Shown: positions 1-4,608 of the stretch, piece after piece
Layout: the number at the start of each line of letters is the position of its first letter
Position numbering within the stretch: position 1 is the first letter of the stretch
From: an uncultured Planctomycetaceae bacterium
GTDB lineage: Bacteria; Planctomycetota; Planctomycetia; Pirellulales; Pirellulaceae
DNA length: 6,040 nt
Assembly: GCA_937904535.1 (NCBI GenBank)
Contig: CALELC010000011.1
Location: 1 to 6,040 of the forward strand
Direction: 5' to 3'
Made by a program: the position numbers and the translations under genes
The notes under the pieces: model-generated
Told to the model about the DNA's origin: nothing
Databases searched by the model: none
The model's input: only the letters and a program-made list of their open reading frames with translations

Positions 1-1
1 G

Positions 2-337
2 CGGCGGCGAATCAGTTTGAGCGAGCAGGGCACCGATGTTTTGCGCGGACCTGACGGCGAAGCGTATCAGGCGGCTGGGTTCGCGTACGCCTGGGAAAAC
101 GTGACCCGCCAGGATGGGATCGACGCGCTGATTTGGCACCGGCACGTCGATCACGCTCATGAAGACGGGCTGCGACTCGGGCTGTGGGAAAACCAGCCGG
201 GAACGGTTTCAACGCCGCACCGCCAGCGGAAGATCTACGAACTGTTCGAGGCGGCCGGCACCGATCGCTGGCGTGAAGCGGCGGCCTTTGCGCTGCCACT
301 GATCGGGATCCAGTCCTGGGATGAACTGACACCTTGA
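2..337 (+). CDS. DUF5722-like (glycoside-hydrolase-like) protein, C-terminal fragment
   Basis: The reading frame is open to the left edge, so this is the last 111 residues of a longer protein; the TTG at 17 is only an internal codon. Visible stretches are an ISLSEQGTDV segment, then YQAAGFAYAWENV, then GIDALIWHRHVDH followed by EDGLRLGLW, and finally a RKIYELFEAAGTDRW / LPLIGIQSWDEL ending. From memory, the order LSEQG - QAAAYAYAW - IDAFILHRHVDH - GLxLGLW - IYxxFxxxDT is typical of DUF5722 proteins, (beta/alpha)8-barrel-like proteins of Planctomycetes and Bacteroidetes. By analogy with glycoside hydrolases, the Glu in SEQG could be catalytic, but that is inference. Substrate is unknown. A hairpin follows the stop within four bases. 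A distant glycosidase family is the alternative. Confidence 0.66.
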   Translation, partial: RRRISLSEQGTDVLRGPDGEAYQAAGFAYAWENVTRQDGIDALIWHRHVDHAHEDGLRLGLWENQPGTVSTPHRQRKIYELFEAAGTDRWREAAAFALPLIGIQSWDELTP

Positions 338-340
338 CGA

Positions 341-361
341 CCGCTGGCAAGGTGCCAGCGG
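341..361 (+). terminator. Terminator-like hairpin after the DUF5722-like gene
   Basis: This is a perfect 9-bp inverted repeat, CCGCTGGCA-AGG-TGCCAGCGG, starting 3 bases after the stop codon at 335-337. The position and the GC-rich stem fit a transcription terminator or 3'-end stabiliser. There is no T-tract after it, so it is not a canonical intrinsic terminator. Confidence 0.5.
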
Positions 362-369
362 CGGCAATC

Positions 370-420
370 AGCGGCTAGGGAGATGCAAACTGGCGTCCCC
401 CTTTGCAGAACCTAGCCGCT
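370..420. repeat. Nested inverted repeat between the DUF5722-like gene and purQ
   Basis: A perfect 10-bp outer stem (AGCGGCTAGG at 370-379, CCTAGCCGCT at 411-420) encloses a perfect 6-bp inner stem (TGCAAA at 384-389, TTTGCA at 402-407). Internal loops of 4 and 3 bases separate the stems, and the apical loop has 12 bases. Transcribed RNA would fold into a two-helix rod. It may be a second terminator for the upstream gene or a dispersed repeat. It overlaps the -35 side of a candidate purQ promoter, so it could also affect purQ. The pairing is seen in the sequence; any role is inferred. Confidence 0.45.
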
Positions 421-432
421 GCGTCGTACACT
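403..432 (+). promoter_or_regulatory. Weak candidate promoter for purQ
   Basis: TTGCAG (403-408) and TACACT (427-432) are spaced by 18 bp and match the sigma-70-type -35 and -10 boxes at 3 of 6 and 4 of 6 positions. Transcription would start near 439 and give a leader of about 90 nt holding the hairpin at 453-501. Planctomycete promoters are poorly predicted by such matches, so this is tentative. Confidence 0.22.
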
Positions 433-452
433 CCAAGGCGTGAACACTCCCT

Positions 453-501
453 GGTGCCACCTGGGAGCAAGAGACATGTCCCACATGTAGCCCCAGGCAC
501 C
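453..501 (+). promoter_or_regulatory. Structured purQ leader hairpin
   Basis: GGTGCC (453-458) pairs with GGCACC (496-501), and TGGG (462-465) continues the helix with CCCA (492-495) across a 3-base bulge. At the tip, ACATGT (474-479) pairs with a second ACATGT (483-488) around a CCC loop. The structure ends 29 bases before the purQ ATG. It could be a 5' leader element affecting mRNA stability or expression. It did not match any riboswitch class I could recall, and no ligand is suggested. Confidence 0.35.
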
Positions 502-530
502 GCCCTCTACCGGCTGACGAATACCTTAAC

Positions 531-1373
531 ATGCCTGCGCCACGAGCCCTCGTTCTGCGAGCCCCTGGTACCAACTGCGACGTCGAAACGGAGTACGCCT
601 TTCAGTTGGCCGGTGCGTTGCCGGAGCGAGTCCACATCAACCGACTCATCGAAAATCCGGCGCTGGCGGCGCGTTACCAGATTTTCTGCATCCCCGGCGG
701 TTTCAGTTATGGGGACGACATCGCAGCCGGCCGAATTTTAGCCACCCGGATGCGGCGTCACCTCAGCGAGATGGTCCAAGAGTTTGCTCAGGGCAGCCGC
801 GACACACTGGTGCTGGGGATCTGCAACGGGATGCAGGTGATGATGCGGATGGGCATCCTCACCGATAAGTTGGCCGACGACAGTGACTCCGCAAGCGGCG
901 GCGCCGACAGCTTGGAAACGGCCCCGGCAACGCTGACCTGGAATCGCCATGGCCGCTATGAAGCCCGCTGGGTGCACCTGGCGGTCGAACCCGACACTCG
1001 CTGCGTGTTCCTGCGTGGAATTGAGCAAATGTATCTGCCGATCGCGCACGCCGAAGGAAACTTTGTCGCCGCATCCGACGAAGTGCTTGCCACGCTTAAA
1101 GCCCAAGGACGGTTGCCGCTGCGGTACAGCAAGCAGGGCAAAACCGATTCGCCGATGACGGATGACCCGCTGGAGTTCCCGCTAAATCCCAATGGCGCGC
1201 AAGGCAACGTTGCCGGCGTCTGCGACCGCTCGGGCCGAGTGTTCGGCATGATGCCGCACCCTGAGCGGTACATCGACCCGACGCAGCATCCGTTCTGGAC
1301 GCGACTGGACGATCCCGGCAGCGAAGGGCAGGGGATGGCGATTTTCCGTAACGCCGTCAACTACTTCGCGTAG
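531..1373 (+). CDS. purQ: Phosphoribosylformylglycinamidine synthase subunit PurQ (glutaminase)
   Basis: PurQ is the class I glutamine amidotransferase of FGAM synthase. It releases ammonia from glutamine for PurL to convert FGAR to FGAM in cytosolic purine synthesis. The 280-residue protein shows APGTNCDVET near the start (10-20), FCIPGGFSYGDDIAAGRILA (52-71), the nucleophile elbow LGICNGMQ with Cys98, and MMPHPERY with the remaining triad residues His243 and Glu245. The ends therefore look complete. It is longer than Bacillus-type PurQ (about 227 residues); part of the excess is a low-complexity Asp/Ser/Gly/Ala-rich stretch around 115-133. The ATG at 531 is chosen because the conserved N-terminal strand ALVLRAPGTNCD begins five residues in; no clear Shine-Dalgarno lies upstream. 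No purS or purL is adjacent. The gene converges with the DCC gene. Confidence 0.95.
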   Translation: MPAPRALVLRAPGTNCDVETEYAFQLAGALPERVHINRLIENPALAARYQIFCIPGGFSYGDDIAAGRILATRMRRHLSEMVQEFAQGSRDTLVLGICNGMQVMMRMGILTDKLADDSDSASGGADSLETAPATLTWNRHGRYEARWVHLAVEPDTRCVFLRGIEQMYLPIAHAEGNFVAASDEVLATLKAQGRLPLRYSKQGKTDSPMTDDPLEFPLNPNGAQGNVAGVCDRSGRVFGMMPHPERYIDPTQHPFWTRLDDPGSEGQGMAIFRNAVNYFA

Positions 1374-1423
1374 GTGTGCGACTTACCGGTCTGCTGACCT
1401 CCTGGTCGGTAATTCGCTCCTGG

Positions 1424-1557
1424 TCGCCGACCGCTCCGCCGGTCGGTGCTTTGCGCAACGTCGCCGACCGCTCCGCCGGTCGGTAGCTTGCTTCTGTCGC
1501 CGACCGCTCCGCCGGTCGGTGATTTGCGCAACGTCGCCGACCGCTCCGCCGGTCGGT
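1424..1557. repeat. Array of four identical 24-nt palindromic units (duplicated 73-bp dimer)
   Basis: Four identical 24-nt units lie at 1424-1447, 1461-1484, 1497-1520 and 1534-1557. Each is TCG plus the hairpin CCGACCG-CTCCGC-CGGTCGG plus T, giving a 7-bp stem and 6-base loop. The spacers are 13, 12 and 13 bases. Spacers 1 and 3 differ at one base (GCTTTGCGCAACG, GATTTGCGCAACG), while spacer 2 is unrelated. The array is thus a 73-bp two-unit block (1424-1496) duplicated in tandem. A degenerate fifth unit, clear only in its right arm GGTCGGT, sits one period upstream (about 1387-1410). The array lies between convergent gene ends, as REP-like palindromes often do, and could terminate or protect transcripts from either side. 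No REP-associated transposase is in the window. Confidence 0.9.
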
Positions 1558-1575
1558 AGTGTGCCGGTATCGGTT

Positions 1576-1592
1576 CGATCGCGAAGCGATCG
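1576..1592 (-). terminator. Hairpin just past the DCC gene stop, probable terminator
   Basis: CGATCGC-GAA-GCGATCG is a perfect 7-bp stem with a GAA loop, beginning 7 bases beyond the DCC stop codon (1600-1602, minus strand). An outer ATCGGT/ACCGAT pair (1569-1574 and 1602-1607) could lengthen the structure. There is no run of T after it on the minus strand, so efficiency cannot be judged. It differs in sequence from the neighbouring repeat array. Confidence 0.45.
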
Positions 1593-1599
1593 CCCGCTG

Positions 1600-2025
1600 T
1601 TACCGATTCAGGTGGATCGAGCACGCATCTTGATCGCAGGTCCGGCCGCTGATCCGGTAACGCCGCTTGGCAACTTCGTTGTAAGCCCAGCGCCACAGGC
1701 CGGCGGTTCCCGGCAGGTGGAGAAGCGGCATCGCTGGCCACAGCAACGGCAAACGCCGAGTCAAATACCTCACCGCGTCGCTGCCGCCGTAGCGATTCCC
1801 TTTGGTATCGACGACATACATTTGCGCCATCAGGTCATCGTGTGACAGATCGGGATACCGCTGTGACACGCGGGGGTCATGCAGCGATAGAAAGCTCAAC
1901 CGCTTCCCCCTGGGATCGAGTCGCTGCAGATTGCGAACTTGTCCCTGACAAAAGTGGCACTGGCCGTCGTAGATAACAACGTCGGTGCCGGGTGCAGCAT
2001 CAGGGTCGGGTAAGGTGCGGTGCAT
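1600..2025 (-). CDS. DCC-family (DUF393) thiol-disulfide oxidoreductase-like protein
   Basis: This is a 141-residue protein from the ATG at 2025-2023. The family signature is clear: VVIYDGQCHFCQGQV at 16-30, with the CXXC pair Cys23 and Cys26. The usual downstream pattern follows, with MYVVDTKGNRYGGSDAVRYL, then LPLLWPAMPLLHLPG, then WAYNEVAKRRYRISGR. Two more cysteines lie at 130 and 135 near the C-terminus. Members are thioredoxin-fold-like small proteins presumed to do thiol-disulfide chemistry; physiological partners are mostly unknown. The frame extends upstream to ATGs at 2097 and 2190, giving up to 196 residues. The extra 55 residues do not resemble the family, and DCC proteins normally start shortly before the YDG strand, so I prefer the short form. 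No convincing Shine-Dalgarno marks any of these starts. It converges with purQ and diverges from the membrane protein gene. Confidence 0.87.
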   Translation of the reverse strand: MHRTLPDPDAAPGTDVVIYDGQCHFCQGQVRNLQRLDPRGKRLSFLSLHDPRVSQRYPDLSHDDLMAQMYVVDTKGNRYGGSDAVRYLTRRLPLLWPAMPLLHLPGTAGLWRWAYNEVAKRRYRISGRTCDQDACSIHLNR

Positions 2026-2213
2026 CGAATCACGTCGTTTGCAGAGTCGGTCGATTTGCCTTTTGGGACTCAGTTGTCCATCGTTAACGGCGTCCATCGT
2101 ATACAATGACCGCAGCAGCGCCAGGCTCGTCACCGTCCGTTGGTCATGGTTCCACCCCATCCCTTGCTGCCAGTCGATCGTACCGAACATTACTGCACCG
2201 GAGCGAATCGGTT
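2026..2213. other. Divergent intergenic region between the DCC gene and the coiled-coil membrane protein gene
   Basis: This 188-bp stretch separates two divergent genes, so promoters for both should lie here. TATACAAT (2100-2107) contains TACAAT, a 5 of 6 match to a -10 box on the plus strand, but no -35 box sits at normal spacing. The overlapping palindrome GTATAC (2099-2104) could act on either strand. Open frames cross the region on both strands (to 2190 minus, from 2106 plus), but their translations look unlike conserved protein. If the longer starts are real, the genes would overlap by 85 bases. Confidence 0.3.
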
Positions 2214-3872
2214 ATGAACGCTATCGAAACCGTGGTCCGTCGCGCTCGTCGGCGGCTCGTCTTGAACCGATTTGTGCAACTGGCCAGTACGTCTTTGTTC
2301 CTCGCTTGGACGATGGCGGCAATCGCGATTATCGCTGGGGCGGTGTGGGTGCTGCCATTTGATGCGACGCAGTGGAATTGGGCGTGGATTGTGGGAACCA
2401 GTGCCGTCGGCGTGTTGATCGCCCTGCTGGGCGCGGCATGGACAGCGCCCTCGCTGCAGCGCGTCGCCAGCGAAGTGGATGCCCGGTTTGCGCTGCGCGA
2501 GCGGCTGAGTAGTGCCGTCAGCCTTCCAGCACAGGATCATGATTCAATCATGGGACAGGCACTGATCGCAGATGCCACACGGCGGGCCGAGCCGCTGGAT
2601 GTCCGTGATCGGTTCTCAATCGCCCCCGACCGCGCCGCCTGGCTGCCGCTGGTACCGGCCGCCCTGTTGGCCATCGCCCTGTTCCTGCCGCCCGCTACGC
2701 CCCCGGAACCTGACAGTGAGTTGTCGGCGACTACGGTATCGCAAACTGCACAGACCAAGACTGCGGCCGAAGCACTCAAACGCAAGATCCAGCAACAGCG
2801 CAGTCAGGCCGAAGCGACAGGGCTGAAGGACGCGGAAGAGTTCTTCAAAAAGCTGGAGATGGACTTGGACAAGCTCACTCAGCGACCAACGCTCGATCAA
2901 AAAGAAGCGATGATCGCGATGAACGATATCAAGAAGCAACTCGACCAACGGCGCGGCGAATTGGGGACACCCGACCAAATGCGTCAGGCGCTCTCCAAGA
3001 TCGATGAAATGGAGCGCGGCCCCGCCGCCGATGTCGTCAAGGCGATGCAGAAAGGGGATTTCGCTGAAGCCGAAAAACGGGTCAAAGCCCTTGCTGACAA
3101 ACTCCGCAACGGCAAGCTGACCGAGCAGGAACAACAGGAGCTAAAGAAACAAATCGAGTCGCTCCGCGATCGCTTGGCGAAAGCCAATGAAAAGCACCAG
3201 CAAGCCAAGCAACAGTTGCAACAACAAATCGAGCAGGCCAAGCGCGAAGGCCGCACCGAAGACGCGGCCAAAATGCAGCAGCAACTGAATCAGATGCAGG
3301 CCCAGGAACAGCAGATGCAACAGATGCAGCAGATGTCGGAGGCGATGAATCAGGCCGCCCAGGCGATGCAAGCTGGCAAAGCGGGCGAGGCCGCTGAGGC
3401 GCTCGAGAGCATGGCTGACCAGCTCGGCGAGCTGCAATCGGAAATGGACCAACTGCAGGACCTCGAGGACACGCTGGAGTCGCTGTCGCAGAGCAAAGAC
3501 CAGATGCGTTGCCAAGCCTGCTCGGGCGGCGGTTGCCAGAGCTGTCAAGGTAGCGGTAGAGGCAACCAACCAGGCTCGCCCGGCTCGGGACTCGGCCAGG
3601 GGCAGGGGCAAGGCGATCGGCCGGAAGAAGAAACCGATACTGGATTTTATGACACGCAGGTTCGTGGCCAGCCCAAGCAAGGACGTGGCATCATCGCGGG
3701 ATTCGCCGATGGCCCCAATCGCAAGGGCGTTTCTCGTGAAGAGATCAAAGACGCTGTGATCGGTGCGATCCGTGCCGACAGCGATCCGCTGGAAAATCAA
3801 AATCTGCCGCGGGTCGAACGCGATCACACACGAGAGTATTTTGACCGTCTGCGCCAGGGTAGCTTAAATTAA
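2214..3872 (+). CDS. Uncharacterised membrane protein: three TM segments, long Gln-rich coiled coil, CXXC-x4-CXXC motif
   Basis: The protein has 552 residues. Hydrophobic segments lie at about 20-49, 57-77 and 141-160. Between the second and third is a soluble loop with DARFALRERLSSAV (89-102). From about 183 to 430 it is a charged, then Gln/Met-rich helix, very likely coiled coil, with repeats such as QQMQQMQQM near 366-374. Next come CQACSGGGCQSCQGSG (Cys433, 436, 441, 444), resembling a DnaJ-type or zinc-ribbon knuckle, a Gly/Gln-rich linker (445-467), and a conserved-looking tail ending REYFDRLRQGSLN. Small hydrophobic segments plus RxRLSSA plus Q-rich coil recalls DUF4175/TIGR02302 proteins; this is architecture, not proven homology, and no function is assigned. 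ATG 2214 is preferred to 2106 because GGAG lies 10 bases upstream (2200-2203) and the earlier residues are low-complexity. A hairpin follows at 3946. Confidence 0.85.
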   Translation: MNAIETVVRRARRRLVLNRFVQLASTSLFLAWTMAAIAIIAGAVWVLPFDATQWNWAWIVGTSAVGVLIALLGAAWTAPSLQRVASEVDARFALRERLSSAVSLPAQDHDSIMGQALIADATRRAEPLDVRDRFSIAPDRAAWLPLVPAALLAIALFLPPATPPEPDSELSATTVSQTAQTKTAAEALKRKIQQQRSQAEATGLKDAEEFFKKLEMDLDKLTQRPTLDQKEAMIAMNDIKKQLDQRRGELGTPDQMRQALSKIDEMERGPAADVVKAMQKGDFAEAEKRVKALADKLRNGKLTEQEQQELKKQIESLRDRLAKANEKHQQAKQQLQQQIEQAKREGRTEDAAKMQQQLNQMQAQEQQMQQMQQMSEAMNQAAQAMQAGKAGEAAEALESMADQLGELQSEMDQLQDLEDTLESLSQSKDQMRCQACSGGGCQSCQGSGRGNQPGSPGSGLGQGQGQGDRPEEETDTGFYDTQVRGQPKQGRGIIAGFADGPNRKGVSREEIKDAVIGAIRADSDPLENQNLPRVERDHTREYFDRLRQGSLN

Positions 3873-3900
3873 GGTACCGGGCTGAATCGGCCGCCTGTTT

Positions 3901-3944
3901 GGCCAAATGGCCCCGCTTTTGCGGCCAAATGGCGTCGCTTTTGC
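3901..3944. repeat. 22-bp tandem repeat, two copies
   Basis: Copies at 3901-3922 and 3923-3944 match at 20 of 22 positions, both starting GGCCAAATGGC and ending CGCTTTTGC. The first copy overlaps a perfect 10-bp palindrome TTTGGCCAAA (3898-3907). Each copy plus the next bases makes a short hairpin with a TTTT loop: CCGC-TTTT-GCGG (3913-3924) and TCGC-TTTT-GCGA (3935-3946). It lies 26 bases past the stop of the coiled-coil gene and about 200 bases before nrfH. It may be a transcript-end element or a pair of protein-binding sites. Confidence 0.7.
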
Positions 3945-3945
3945 G

Positions 3946-3971
3946 ATCGTACGACGTAAACATCGTGCGAT
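3946..3971 (+). terminator. Hairpin downstream of the coiled-coil membrane protein gene
   Basis: Bases 3946-3956 pair with 3961-3971 around a TAAA loop. The 11-pair stem has one mismatch (3955 with 3962) and one G-U pair (3950 with 3967). It includes the palindrome TCGTACGA (3947-3954). It stands between the membrane protein gene and nrfH and is a candidate transcript end, although no T-tract follows. Confidence 0.35.
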
Positions 3972-4014
3972 GCAAACACGGTGAACGGCAGCAGTTGCTC
4001 GCTCAGTCCGGGAC

Positions 4015-4053
4015 TGTGCTAATCGTCACGCGGCTGCTTGAGAGCGGCATAAT
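4015..4053 (+). promoter_or_regulatory. Candidate CRP/FNR-type operator and -10 box upstream of nrfH
   Basis: TGTGC-TAATCG-TCACG (4015-4030) matches 4 of 5 bases in each half of the CRP-family pattern TGTGA-N6-TCACA. Downstream, CATAAT (4048-4053) matches a -10 box at 5 of 6 positions. A start near 4060 would centre the operator at about -37.5, close to but not exactly the class II activator position (-41.5). No good -35 box is present, as is usual for activator-dependent promoters. The leader to the nrfH ATG would be about 84 nt. nrf genes elsewhere are controlled by CRP/FNR-family regulators, which makes the site plausible, but a single match of this quality can occur by chance. Confidence 0.3.
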
Positions 4054-4074
4054 CCGAAGTTGCCCAGGAGTTCC

Positions 4075-4093
4075 CAGGGCCCGAAGGGCCCTG
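4075..4093 (+). promoter_or_regulatory. Strong hairpin in the nrfH leader
   Basis: CAGGGCCC-GAA-GGGCCCTG is a perfect 8-bp GC-rich stem with a GAA loop, ending 50 bases before the nrfH ATG. There is no following T-run. It could be an attenuator-like or stabilising leader structure, or the transcript end of a read-through message from upstream. If the promoter proposed at 4048-4053 is right, it lies about 15 nt into the nrf mRNA. Confidence 0.45.
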
Positions 4094-4143
4094 TTGACGC
4101 GGCGGGTCGCAATCGCGAGTTTGCAACGAGCTGAGAGAACGCA

Positions 4144-4608
4144 ATGAAAATGCCTTCGCCCCGGACTCTGTTGTTGCTGGCGACCGTCGTCACGCTTGCG
4201 ATCTTCACTGGCATTGGTGTGTTCACATTCGGTTACGGGGGCGGCCTCTCGTACCTATCGAATGACCCGGCCGCGTGCGCCAACTGCCACATCATGAACG
4301 ATCACTACGATTCGTGGCAGGCGAGCAGTCACAAGCATGTGGCGACTTGCAATGATTGCCACCTCTCACACCATCCGCTCGGCAAATGGATGGTGAAGGC
4401 TGACAACGGTTTTTTTCACTCGCTGGCGTTCACAACCGGCAATTTCCATGAGCCGATTCAAATCAAACCGCGCAATCGTCGTGTAACTCAGAACGCCTGC
4501 CTGTACTGCCACGCCGACTTTGTCCACAACCTGTTGCCGTCCGAACCGCACGGGGACATGCTGCAGTGCGTCCATTGCCACAAGCAAGTAGGTCATAATT
4601 TCCGATGA
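4144..4608 (+). CDS. nrfH: Cytochrome c nitrite reductase small subunit NrfH (tetraheme quinol dehydrogenase)
   Basis: NrfH takes electrons from membrane quinols and passes them to NrfA on the outer face of the cytoplasmic membrane. The 154-residue protein has one N-terminal membrane anchor (about 8-30) and four c-type heme motifs: CANCH (45-49), CNDCH (69-73), CLYCH (119-123) and CVHCH (142-146). The first is followed by Ile-Met, giving CXXCHXM with Met51; in Desulfovibrio NrfH this Met is the heme 1 ligand, so the quinol-side heme is conserved. The KADNGFFHS segment (85-93) sits where NrfH/NapC proteins carry residues near the quinol site. Length and heme count are normal for NrfH. ATG 4144 has GAGAG 6 bases upstream (4133-4137) and directly precedes the anchor. 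The stop overlaps the nrfA start (ATGA), suggesting translational coupling. NapC/NirT relatives are the alternative, but the nrfA partner decides. Confidence 0.95.
   Translation: MKMPSPRTLLLLATVVTLAIFTGIGVFTFGYGGGLSYLSNDPAACANCHIMNDHYDSWQASSHKHVATCNDCHLSHHPLGKWMVKADNGFFHSLAFTTGNFHEPIQIKPRNRRVTQNACLYCHADFVHNLLPSEPHGDMLQCVHCHKQVGHNFR

Noticed and set aside
453..501. Purine or similar riboswitch before purQ
   Set aside because: No purine-riboswitch core or three-way junction could be recognised; only simple stems are visible, so it is listed as an unassigned structured leader.
738..1106. 122-residue minus-strand frame inside purQ
   Set aside because: Shadow frame opposite a gene with all PurQ catalytic motifs; no domain recognised.
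1424..1557. Regularly spaced identical repeats resembling a small CRISPR array
   Set aside because: Spacers are only 12-13 bases, two of them are nearly identical, and no cas gene is present. Each unit is a self-contained GC-rich palindrome, so REP-like tandem hairpins fit better.
1361..1741. 126-residue minus-strand frame with apparent protein repeats
   Set aside because: Its repeats are the translation of the palindromic array, and it overlaps the real DCC gene in another frame.
2026..2190. N-terminal extension of the DCC protein to 196 residues
   Set aside because: DCC proteins begin close to the YDGXCXXC strand; the extra residues show no family similarity and cover the divergent promoter region.
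2106..2213. Longer start (588 residues) for the coiled-coil membrane protein
   Set aside because: The extra 36 residues are Ser/Ala/Pro-rich and unlike a conserved N-terminus, and GGAG sits correctly upstream of the ATG at 2214.
3141..3827. 228-residue open frame on the minus strand, leucine-rich
   Set aside because: It is antisense to the Gln-rich coiled-coil part of the plus-strand gene; CAG/CTG codons create a long Leu-rich mirror frame. No recognisable domain.
4094..4122. TTGACG as a -35 box just before nrfH
   Set aside because: The hexamer at 17-bp spacing is GAGTTT, a poor -10 box; the CATAAT at 4048 is a better candidate.
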